This document shows positions 1 to 5,974 of a stretch of 8,276 nucleotides of DNA, one piece after another. Where the stretch lies: the NCBI GenBank assembly GCA_002432095.1, contig DJFQ01000056.1, positions 2,919 to 11,194 on the forward strand. The letters are read 5' to 3'. How positions within the stretch are numbered: the first letter of the stretch is position 1; the number at the start of each line of letters is the position of its first letter. Source of the stretch: Marinagarivorans sp. UBA5868 (GTDB taxonomy: Bacteria > Pseudomonadota > Gammaproteobacteria > Pseudomonadales > Cellvibrionaceae). A program made the translations under genes and the position numbers. The notes under the pieces are model-generated. The model worked only from the letters and a program-made list of their open reading frames with translations, was not told the DNA's origin and did no database searches.

Positions 1-4
1 CTCT

Positions 5-1339
5 TTAACTGCGCGGATTATTCGCAAGTGCGTGAGCGCATCTGTTATTAAATACAATCACTACTTTGAGCCCTCCAAAATCGTCGGATTTTTCCAAAGA
101 TAAGCGGGCTCCGTGTTGTGCCACTATGTCGGAGACAATAGCCAGGCCAAGACCGGCGCCGATCTGTTGGCGATCCACTGCGTTATTTTGTCGGTAAAAA
201 CGTTGCAATACGGACTGACGATTTTGCTCCGGTATGCCTGGACCGCTGTCTTCAACAATCAATAACGGAGACCCATCGCGACGGGAGGCGGTCACACGCA
301 CATTGCCTCCCGCAGGCGTGTATTTGATGGCGTTGAGCACCAGGTTGTTGAGCAGCGTTTTGACTGCGAACGGATTGCCCTGCATTTGCGTTGGTTGCGC
401 GACGAGTTCCAATGTCTGCTGTTTTGTCTGCGCGAGGGGGAACTCATCAGCAAGCACTTCCTGGCCAATGCGTTCGAGATCAATTGTTTCGGTGTGGTAA
501 AACACTGTGTCGGAGCTACTGCGGTACAGATCCAATAATTGTTCCACCAAGTGCGCCAGTTGATCAGCCGCATGTTTGACGGCCTCTAACTCGGCGTGGT
601 GACCGTGCAGGCTGGTTTTTAGATTGTGAATATGCACCTTGAGAATGCTTACCGGCGTACGCAGTTCGTGAGCGGCGTCGGCGGCGAAATGTTTTTCCCG
701 CTCGAATGCTTGGCGCAGCCGTGCCAGCAGTTCGTCTACCGCATTGATCACCGGTCCTAACTCCGTCGGCACATGGCCATCCGACTGCAGTGGTGACAAG
801 TCGGAAGGTTGTTTTTTTTGCAGCTGCACCGATAGGGTTTTCAGTGGCCGCAGACCTATGCCAATAATCAGCCAGATCAATACGCCTGCGACTGGAATGC
901 TGATCAGAATTGGTGTGATGGTGTGTAGCACCACAGATTCGGCGATGCGCTTGCGCTGATATTCCGGCTCCGCCACCCATACCCAGGTGCCACTCTCGCT
1001 TTCGTAATGGGTGTAGGTTCGCCAGCGAATGCGGTTGAAATTGCGGTGAGAAAATCCGCGCTGTAATTCGACGATTTCTTCCGGTGCATTGAAGGAGCGC
1101 TCGCGCAACTGATTGTCGCGGATCACCTGATAAGCATTTGACGTCTGATCAAATTCGCCAAGGCTCGATATGCGTGTCGAATGCACAGCCAACAATTTCG
1201 CCATGTCGCTTAGTTGTTCATCGAGAATGGTTTCGGCAGTGTCCAATCCTTTGTCATAACCCTTCAGCACCGCCACAAAATTCAGCAAAGTAAAGACGGA
1301 TAGCACCACACCAATCAGAAACGCGCGAATGGAAGTCAT
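5..1339 (-). CDS. Two-component sensor histidine kinase (PmrB/QseC-like architecture)
   Basis: Inner-membrane sensor kinase of 444 residues, expected to autophosphorylate and pass phosphate to the response regulator encoded just upstream. Visible order: transmembrane segment about residues 7-25, periplasmic region about 27-137, second transmembrane segment about 138-161, HAMP-like linker to about 215, HisKA box DAAHELRTP with His224, N box NNLVLNAIKYTP (331-342), G1 box DSGPGIP (364-370) and G2 box GAGLGLAIV (394-402). All catalytic motifs look intact. The periplasmic sensor region is unlike anything I can name, so the signal is unknown. The ATG lies 14 nt after the regulator stop, with no obvious Shine-Dalgarno sequence, so coupling to regulator translation is likely. 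It is the last gene of the five-gene operon visible here; the stop codon is at 5-7. PmrB/QseC is a group assignment, not a proven orthology. Confidence 0.95.
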   Translation of the reverse strand: MTSIRAFLIGVVLSVFTLLNFVAVLKGYDKGLDTAETILDEQLSDMAKLLAVHSTRISSLGEFDQTSNAYQVIRDNQLRERSFNAPEEIVELQRGFSHRNFNRIRWRTYTHYESESGTWVWVAEPEYQRKRIAESVVLHTITPILISIPVAGVLIWLIIGIGLRPLKTLSVQLQKKQPSDLSPLQSDGHVPTELGPVINAVDELLARLRQAFEREKHFAADAAHELRTPVSILKVHIHNLKTSLHGHHAELEAVKHAADQLAHLVEQLLDLYRSSSDTVFYHTETIDLERIGQEVLADEFPLAQTKQQTLELVAQPTQMQGNPFAVKTLLNNLVLNAIKYTPAGGNVRVTASRRDGSPLLIVEDSGPGIPEQNRQSVLQRFYRQNNAVDRQQIGAGLGLAIVSDIVAQHGARLSLEKSDDFGGLKVVIVFNNRCAHALANNPRS

Positions 1340-1353
1340 CGCTGCAGCGCCAT

Positions 1354-2010
1354 TTATTTCGGCACCATGTAACCAACTCCGCGCACGGTTTTAATAAAAT
1401 CCGCGCCGAGTTTTTTGCGCAGGTTGTGAATATGGACCTCCAGAGAATTGCTCGCAACTTCTTCATCCCAGCTGTACAACCGCGCCTCCAGGGTGTTGCG
1501 CGTTTGCACTTTCCCTGCATTTTCCATGAGGGTTTTCAGCAGCATAAATTCGCGTCGCGATAGTTCCAGATTTTCGTCGCCGATTTTGGCGAGATGATAT
1601 TGGGGAAAAAGCGTTACTTGGTGAATGGTAATGTGCGCGTCGGTCACACCGGTCAAGCGTCGTTCGATGACCCGCAAGCGCGCCACCAATTCCGCCATTT
1701 CAAAAGGTTTGGGCAAATAATCATCGGCGCCGGATTCCAAGCCTTTGACCTTATCGTCGAGCTGATTGCGGGCAGTGAGAATCAGCACCGGCAGATGCGC
1801 GCGCAGTTTGCGCAGCCGCTGCAACACTTGCAGGCCATCCAGATCCGGCAGTCCCAGATCCAACACGACTATGTCCGGCGGGGAGGTTTTGACGGTTTCC
1901 AGGCCGTGCTGTCCAGAGGCCACATGATTAACGATAAAACCCTCTTTGCTCAGCGCGATTTTAAGACCCTGGGCGAGAGCGGCATTGTCTTCGATCAGTA
2001 GTATGTGCAA
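1354..2010 (-). CDS. OmpR-family response regulator (PmrA/QseB-like)
   Basis: Cytoplasmic DNA-binding response regulator, partner of the adjacent kinase. From the chosen start it is 218 residues, the usual length of PmrA/QseB proteins. The receiver domain shows the acidic pair Glu7-Asp8, phospho-acceptor Asp51 in VVLDLGLPD, Thr79 and Lys101 (LPKPFEMAELVARLR). The C-terminal winged helix ends SNSLEVHIHNLRKK...FIKTVRGVGYM, typical of this subfamily. The frame stays open upstream to a GTG at 2070, but that would overlap apbE by 56 nt and add 20 residues ahead of the canonical MHILLIED start. I therefore choose the TTG at 2008-2010, which lies 4 nt after the apbE TGA and has a modest GGGG upstream. 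A TTG start and tight packing suggest low, coupled expression. The likely target is the CTTAAG tandem element at the head of its own operon (4851-4867). Confidence 0.93.
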   Translation of the reverse strand: MHILLIEDNAALAQGLKIALSKEGFIVNHVASGQHGLETVKTSPPDIVVLDLGLPDLDGLQVLQRLRKLRAHLPVLILTARNQLDDKVKGLESGADDYLPKPFEMAELVARLRVIERRLTGVTDAHITIHQVTLFPQYHLAKIGDENLELSRREFMLLKTLMENAGKVQTRNTLEARLYSWDEEVASNSLEVHIHNLRKKLGADFIKTVRGVGYMVPK

Positions 2011-2014
2011 TGCA

Positions 2015-2959
2015 TCAACCCCGTTGAATCCAGAATGGAAGTCCCTGGTCGGCGAGAAATGCTTCGGCACCCATGCCCTGTAACATGGCGAAGGTGGCCA
2101 ACATGCCAGCCAGGGTGCAGCTCGGCGCCAACACCGTTACCGTATGCGGTGCGCCGCGCACTGGCCAGCCCGTCTGCGGATCGAGAATGTGGCTCAGGCG
2201 TTCACCTTGATAGAGCAAAAATCGATGGGTATCGCCGCTGGTGGCGATGCCGCCCTGAAAGAGCGGGATCACTTTATCCGCTGCGGCATCCGGGGCAGTG
2301 CTTCCGGTTTTCTCCAGGCCGACACTCCAGGGTTTGCCACTGCTGCGCGGACCTGAGCAGGCGATATCGCCACCGAAGTTAACCAATACGTTTACCGGCG
2401 GGCTTGTCTCTCTCAGCAAGCGTACCGTTCGATCAACCGCATATTCTTTGCCGATCCCGCCCAAATCAATCTCCGCTCCTGCCGGCAGTGTTAGCTGTGG
2501 ACGCTGCCACCGACATTTTTGCCACCCCACCTTCTTCAGCACAGTGCGCAGCTGTGCCAGGTCCGGTGAAAATGCTTGCCCGCAAAACTGCCAGACTTTG
2601 CGCAAGGGGCCGGAGGAAATATCGAACTTGCCGCCAGAGAGTTGAAAACAGCGCTCCGCGTAGTCCAGCAGGTCGGCGGTTTCAAGGTCCACTGTTACTG
2701 GTTTTCCCGCCTCGGCGTGGATCTGCGCAACGATGTTATCCGTGCGATATCGGCTGAACTTTTGTTCGATGCGCCAAGCTTCCTGCGCCGCGATATGCAC
2801 CATGACAGTGGCCGCGTCGGCACTTAGATCAGCGCCTTCCAGAAGTACCTCACAAGGACTCGCCATCGCCTGAAACCGCCCAACCCATAGCTCGCCTGTG
2901 TGCACCACCGTCGGTGGTGTATGGTTGGCGTTTTTAGCTGGCGTAGTCGGCAGCGACAT
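2015..2959 (-). CDS. apbE: ApbE-family FAD:protein FMN transferase
   Basis: ApbE enzymes cleave FAD and attach FMN covalently to a Thr or Ser of target proteins, with a divalent metal. This 314-residue protein has the family landmarks: FSRYRTDN (68-75), a GPLRKVWQF segment (117-125), DLGGIGKEYAVDRT (165-178), NFGGDIACSG (194-203), SGDTHRF (241-247), HILDPQTGWPV (257-267) and a C-terminal CTLAGMLATFAML (281-293). In the last motif the family usually has AD-x-x-AT; here the Asp is Gly285, while Thr289 remains. No signal peptide or lipobox is visible. The frame is open to a TTG at 3049, 3 nt after the DUF3570 stop, but the extra 30 residues look unstructured; the ATG at 2957-2959 with GGAA upstream is preferred. 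The neighbours suggest its substrate is DUF3570 or DUF4266. The symbol denotes family membership, not orthology to Salmonella ApbE. Confidence 0.93.
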   Translation of the reverse strand: MSLPTTPAKNANHTPPTVVHTGELWVGRFQAMASPCEVLLEGADLSADAATVMVHIAAQEAWRIEQKFSRYRTDNIVAQIHAEAGKPVTVDLETADLLDYAERCFQLSGGKFDISSGPLRKVWQFCGQAFSPDLAQLRTVLKKVGWQKCRWQRPQLTLPAGAEIDLGGIGKEYAVDRTVRLLRETSPPVNVLVNFGGDIACSGPRSSGKPWSVGLEKTGSTAPDAAADKVIPLFQGGIATSGDTHRFLLYQGERLSHILDPQTGWPVRGAPHTVTVLAPSCTLAGMLATFAMLQGMGAEAFLADQGLPFWIQRG

Positions 2960-3052
2960 GAAGGCGATTCCGAGCGAGTGAAAGTCGCGTTGTAGTCCTG
3001 ATCGAATTTTAGTGCAAGTCCGAGGCGCGGGCGGTTGCTCGCGCCGCAATGC

Positions 3053-4474
3053 TTAGAAGGAGTAGCCGGCGGTGAACATAATCGCCGTGGTGTCCGGATA
3101 AAGCTCCTGTTGCGTCAGAGCACCAAAACCCTGATCGCCATCGTTGGTTTGCAGGTAATACTCCAGGCGCAGACTCATTTCGTTGTCGCCGGAGAGTTTG
3201 CGTCCGTACTTCAGGCCGACCGTGGTTGCGGTCAACTCACCCAAGCGGTAATCCGCACTGGCGTGTTCGATGGAGGCCAGGCCAGCGTTGTAGGCGCTCA
3301 AGGTCAGATAGCGCTGATAAAAATCCGCCTCCGACTGGAGGTAGTAACGCAGGTGCGGTTCCCAATAACTTTTTTCACGCTCCCAACGATATTTCACATC
3401 GAAAGTATGCGAGGAGATGCCCCAATCGTCCGTCATAAATCGGTAGGAGCCGTCTAATACGTCGCCGCTTTGCAACATGTATTTGGTTTGCCAATACAAG
3501 GCATGCTTTAAGCGCGAATCGGGTCGGCTCTCATAGACAAAAATCGGGAAACCATCCGCGTCGCGTGCATTAGCGCCATATCGTTCTCCTGCTGAGTCAT
3601 CAATAACGCTGAGAATTTTGTAAGGATCTGTCAGATAACCATCGGAACTGCTGATGGAATAATTGAACTGCATGATGGTGCGTTTGTTGATGACCTGATT
3701 TACGCCGATCAAAAAGTCGAACAAGGTTTTGCTGTCGCTGGAATCACCGCGGCTGGCGGCAAAGCTGTCGGAAAATCCTTCGGTATCGCGCACCGCCTGG
3801 CGGGAGAAGGCGATCGGTTTGCCGCCGACCGGATCGACACTGTCCGACGAAGCGGAAACGCCCAAATTCAGCTGGGTGTTCTTGAGGTTGAAATAGCGCG
3901 AAAGCGTGCCGCTGAGACCGAGGGATTGATAGTCGTATTCGTTGGAGCCGTAAAGTGCTGTCGAGTAATTCCAGTCGCGATTGATCGGTGAACTCCATGC
4001 CAGCGACAGTGCAACACGCGTGTCGCGGAATGAGGGATCCAGCGCATCGTCTCCGGCCTCCACCGCATACGAGCCGTTGCCGGACGGTTTTGTATACGTC
4101 TGCGCCTCGCCTGCGGGGGTGGCGCCGCTGGGGGACGCTCCTGTCAGCGTGTCTACCACCAATTTGGCGTTGAAGGTTTTTTCGTTATCGAAATAGCGGG
4201 TGGCGCTGATTACCGGCTCAACCGCTTGGACGCGACCATCGCTTTCGCCGTAGTAAAGCACCGCGGTATCAATGCGCCAGGTTCCGGGCTCACCTTCTGC
4301 GTGTGCGGTTGGGCCGCCGAGCAGTGCGCAGGTGGCAGCCGCCAGCGCCATGCCGACGGATTTGCCGTTGCGTGTTTGATCGTTATTGCATGTATTGTTG
4401 TTGCGAGTGGTTTTGCTGTCGCAAAGGGCTGCGGCGTCCGACGTCGGCAGACCGTGTGAATTGTTCAGTTGCAT
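3053..4474 (-). CDS. DUF3570 protein, probable outer-membrane beta-barrel
   Basis: Recognised as DUF3570 from the start of the mature region (TWRIDTAVLYYGESDGRVQAVEP), the VDTLTGASPSGATP block and the general pattern. It has 473 residues. An unusually long polar, Asn-rich N-terminus (1-38) precedes a hydrophobic stretch (about 39-54) and an AHA|E cleavage site near residue 59. An internal ATG at residue 42 would leave a signal peptide without a positive n-region, so the first ATG is kept. The rest alternates polar and hydrophobic residues in beta-strand style and ends FTAGYSF, a terminal Phe typical of proteins inserted by the BAM complex. Residues 108-114 (D-T-L-T-G-A-S) resemble the ApbE acceptor motif Dxx(S/T)GA(T/S). 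The start overlaps the DUF4266 end by 10 nt and has a GGAGGT ribosome binding site 8 nt upstream. The biochemical role is unknown; an envelope redox role is inferred from apbE next door. Confidence 0.9.
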   Translation of the reverse strand: MQLNNSHGLPTSDAAALCDSKTTRNNNTCNNDQTRNGKSVGMALAAATCALLGGPTAHAEGEPGTWRIDTAVLYYGESDGRVQAVEPVISATRYFDNEKTFNAKLVVDTLTGASPSGATPAGEAQTYTKPSGNGSYAVEAGDDALDPSFRDTRVALSLAWSSPINRDWNYSTALYGSNEYDYQSLGLSGTLSRYFNLKNTQLNLGVSASSDSVDPVGGKPIAFSRQAVRDTEGFSDSFAASRGDSSDSKTLFDFLIGVNQVINKRTIMQFNYSISSSDGYLTDPYKILSVIDDSAGERYGANARDADGFPIFVYESRPDSRLKHALYWQTKYMLQSGDVLDGSYRFMTDDWGISSHTFDVKYRWEREKSYWEPHLRYYLQSEADFYQRYLTLSAYNAGLASIEHASADYRLGELTATTVGLKYGRKLSGDNEMSLRLEYYLQTNDGDQGFGALTQQELYPDTTAIMFTAGYSF

Positions 4475-4734
4475 CCGCAGCCACCTCCGCCAAATCCACG
4501 CCCGCCGCTGGTGGCTTCTTTACTGAAATAAATATGGTCATCCAACCCGACTTCGACTGCGTCGCTGACTAGCAGCATGCTCTCTTTCGCTAGCAATCCG
4601 CGCTGGTGCGGTTTTACGCCGAGCTTAGAGCAACCGGATAGGCCGATCACAGAAAGAGCGAATAAAAAAGCGGCGGCCAATTTGAACCGTCGATGCCCGC
4701 ACGGGCAGGGTGAGAGCAAGTGCTTCGGATGCAT
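4465..4734 (-). CDS. DUF4266 small lipoprotein with Gly/Cys-rich tail
   Basis: An 89-residue protein recognised as DUF4266 from VKPHQRGLLAKESM, the LDDHIYFSKEATSGGRG block and the FGGGGCGCN end. A basic stretch (RRFK, 15-18) is followed by a hydrophobic segment and the lipobox LSGC with Cys35, so it should be a lipid-anchored periplasmic or outer-membrane lipoprotein with a mature part of only 55 residues. The tail has Cys86 and Cys88 in a CGC arrangement, which could bind a metal, form a disulfide or be modified; nothing in the sequence decides which. It is the first gene of the operon, directly downstream of the CTTAAG tandem element and a structured leader. The ATG at 4732-4734 has a modest GGAAA upstream. 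From memory of family neighbourhoods, DUF4266, DUF3570 and ApbE genes often occur together, which supports a shared function. The function is unknown. Confidence 0.88.
   Translation of the reverse strand: MHPKHLLSPCPCGHRRFKLAAAFLFALSVIGLSGCSKLGVKPHQRGLLAKESMLLVSDAVEVGLDDHIYFSKEATSGGRGFGGGGCGCN
4475..4488 (-). promoter_or_regulatory. Ribosome binding site of the DUF3570 gene, inside DUF4266 codons
   Basis: On the minus strand GGAGGT occurs 8 nt before the ATG at 4474. These bases are the Gly codons GGA GGT of the DUF4266 FGGGGC tail, so a protein motif and an initiation signal share the same nucleotides. Confidence 0.75.
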
Positions 4735-4764
4735 AAGATTTCCACGCTAACGATCAGGGAGGGG

Positions 4765-4816
4765 CTCGCCGCCCGGAAGAGCGCTTTGTGTATTTCGTGC
4801 GGCGAGTGGCGGGCGG
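4765..4816 (-). promoter_or_regulatory. Structured 5' leader of the DUF4266 operon with two competing stems
   Basis: In the minus-strand transcript an 8-bp perfect stem can form between 4806-4799 (CUCGCCGC) and 4772-4765 (GCGGCGAG), closing a 26-nt loop. A 7-bp alternative pairs 4816-4810 (CCGCCCG) with 4775-4769 (CGGGCGG). Both use the same 3' bases 4769-4772, so they exclude each other. No U-tract follows, so this is not an ordinary intrinsic terminator. It lies about 30 nt before the start codon. A regulatory role is inference; G/C-rich sequence pairs easily by chance. Confidence 0.35.
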
Positions 4817-4850
4817 ACCCACCTTATTGATGCCAGCTTAGCTATGGATT

Positions 4851-4867
4851 CTTAAGGCAGGCTTAAG
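4851..4867 (-). promoter_or_regulatory. PmrA/QseB-type tandem response-regulator box
   Basis: Two perfect CTTAAG half-sites (4851-4856 and 4862-4867) are separated by 5 bp, giving the 11-bp repeat period of OmpR-family sites. This matches the known PmrA box form YTTAAK-N5-YTTAAK. It lies about 117 nt upstream of the DUF4266 ATG, in the 155-nt gap after yihY, where the operon promoter must be. The operon encodes a PmrA/QseB-like regulator, so positive autoregulation is the simplest reading. I could not identify a convincing -10 hexamer. CTTAAG is palindromic, so the orientation comes only from context. Confidence 0.7.
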
Positions 4868-4889
4868 GGAAGCGGGGCGGTTGTTTTGG

Positions 4890-5876
4890 CTATCGGTGGT
4901 GCCGGTTAGCAGACTCCAACGGCCAGTATTTCACCGGATTCTCGGAATATGCGGGATCGTCTGTCTGCACAGAGCTGTAGTGGGTATCTCTGGTCGAAAC
5001 CGCAAACTCCGCCGGTCGGATTTCCTCGCCGTAGCGGTCGGCATAAATTCGGGTAAACTCTGCACCGAAAAGCAGAATCAGGCCGCCGTAAGTTACCCAC
5101 AACATTATGAGCACGATACTGCCGGCGGCGCCGTAGGTGGAGGCGGGTTCAGCTTTGCTGAAGTAGAAACCCAGCAAATATTTAGCAAGTACGAATAAAA
5201 CTGCAGCCACAAACGCGCCCACCCACACATCCTTCCAGCGCACTTCGGCGTCGGGCAACACTTTATAAATGGCCGCGAACAACACCGTAACCCCGGCCAG
5301 CGATATGCCGAAATCCAGAATTCGAAACACAATGTTTAGCGCGTTCGACAAATGTGTTGCCACCCAGTCGCCGAGGTAGGAAACCAGAGCAGAGAGAACC
5401 AGCGAAATCAGCAATAAAAAGCCAACCGTTAAAATCAAACCGAACGAAAACAACCGGTCCATAATCAACTTCAAAAATTTACGTTTGGGTTCTGGTTTGA
5501 CTTCCCAAACGATGTCCAGCGTCTGCTGTAGCTGGTAAAACACGCCTGTTGCACCAAAAATTAGGGTTGCGATACCGACGATGGAGGCAGCGGTAAAGCC
5601 CTCCGCTTCCCACGCCCGCGCTAGGATATTCGCCACATCTCCGGCCGCTTCCGGGCCAATAACACCCTGTATTTCACCAGTTAGTTTTTCAGTTACGGCA
5701 TCTTTGCCAAAAAAGTAACCGGCGAGATTGACGATAATCACCAGCAACCCCGGCAGGGAAAAAATGGTGTAGTAAGAAATGACGGTGCTATTGCGAAATG
5801 GATCGCGGGACCACCAGCGGACGGTAGTTTCTTTAAACAATCCACCTGTCGTTTTAATTTTTTGCAGTGCGCTCAT
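4890..5876 (-). CDS. YihY/virulence factor BrkB family membrane protein
   Basis: A 328-residue polytopic inner-membrane protein of the YihY/BrkB family. Landmarks are the N-terminal WWSRDPFRNSTVISYYTIFS segment (21-40), followed by the first membrane helix LPGLLVIIVNLAGYFFG, GVFYQLQQTLDIVWEV (111-126), YKVLPDAEVRWKDVWVGA (204-221) and the C-terminal AEPASTYGAAGSIVLIMLWVTYGG followed by LFGAEFTRIY. About six membrane segments are expected: near 41-57, 97-113, 143-168, 186-207, 217-238 and 251-272. The tail after 280 is polar and cytoplasmic. Older names as ribonuclease BN for this family are considered mistaken; the actual function is unsettled, with transport proposed. The ATG at 5874-5876 has no good Shine-Dalgarno of its own and overlaps the stop of a 28-codon frame that has one, which suggests translational coupling. 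Confidence 0.93.
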   Translation of the reverse strand: MSALQKIKTTGGLFKETTVRWWSRDPFRNSTVISYYTIFSLPGLLVIIVNLAGYFFGKDAVTEKLTGEIQGVIGPEAAGDVANILARAWEAEGFTAASIVGIATLIFGATGVFYQLQQTLDIVWEVKPEPKRKFLKLIMDRLFSFGLILTVGFLLLISLVLSALVSYLGDWVATHLSNALNIVFRILDFGISLAGVTVLFAAIYKVLPDAEVRWKDVWVGAFVAAVLFVLAKYLLGFYFSKAEPASTYGAAGSIVLIMLWVTYGGLILLFGAEFTRIYADRYGEEIRPAEFAVSTRDTHYSSVQTDDPAYSENPVKYWPLESANRHHR

Positions 5877-5959
5877 AGTGGTAATCGTCGTCTTAATGTA
5901 GTGACTGGAATCTTGCTTGTGACAGCTAAACTAGGGCGAATGTTGTGCGGAAACTTCAT
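5873..5959 (-). CDS. Possible 28-residue leader peptide coupled to yihY
   Basis: A short frame, ATG at 5957-5959 to TGA at 5873-5875, encodes 28 residues starting MKFPHNIRPSLAVTSK and ending RRRLPL. It is preceded by AAAAGGAG with a 5-nt spacer (5960-5972), the best ribosome binding site in this part of the window, while yihY lacks one. Its TGA overlaps the yihY ATG as ATGA, the classic arrangement for translational coupling. The peptide is basic with no membrane segment or recognisable family. It could be a real leader, a remnant of a longer gene, or only a ribosome-loading device. Coding status is uncertain because of the length. Confidence 0.4.
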   Translation of the reverse strand: MKFPHNIRPSLAVTSKIPVTTLRRRLPL

Positions 5960-5974
5960 GTCAGCTCCTTTTCC

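Noticed and set aside
564..980. 138-residue minus-strand frame inside the histidine kinase
   Set aside because: It is an alternate frame of the kinase, Arg-rich and without domain pattern.
1594..2001. 135-residue plus-strand frame opposite the response regulator
   Set aside because: It is fully antisense to conserved receiver and winged-helix motifs; its open length reflects codon bias of the real gene.
2011..2070. GTG start at 2070 for the response regulator
   Set aside because: It would overlap apbE by 56 nt and add 20 residues never seen ahead of the MHILLIED-type receiver start.
2903..2919. Near-perfect palindrome CACCACCG-T-CGGTGGTG in the apbE N-terminal codons
   Set aside because: It lies inside coding sequence for a Thr/Pro/Val linker, has a 1-nt centre and no partner copies; probably chance in G/C-rich codons.
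3035..3457. 140-residue plus-strand frame under the DUF3570 gene
   Set aside because: It is the antisense of a well-supported DUF3570 reading frame, with no ribosome binding site or family resemblance.
4118..4129. Second acceptor-like SGAT (residues 116-119) in DUF3570
   Set aside because: It lacks the Asp three positions before the Ser, so it fits the flavinylation motif less well than D108-S114; it may only be part of the conserved block.
4465..4734. DUF4266 as a ribosomally made, modified peptide precursor
   Set aside because: The Gly/Cys tail is suggestive, but a Sec lipobox and the absence of any maturation enzyme other than ApbE argue for a lipoprotein; kept only as a possibility in the tail finding.
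4735..4889. FMN riboswitch in the leader of the flavinylation operon
   Set aside because: I looked for the AGGGGCGGGGUGAAAUUCCC-like core and the multi-helix junction and found only two simple competing stems.
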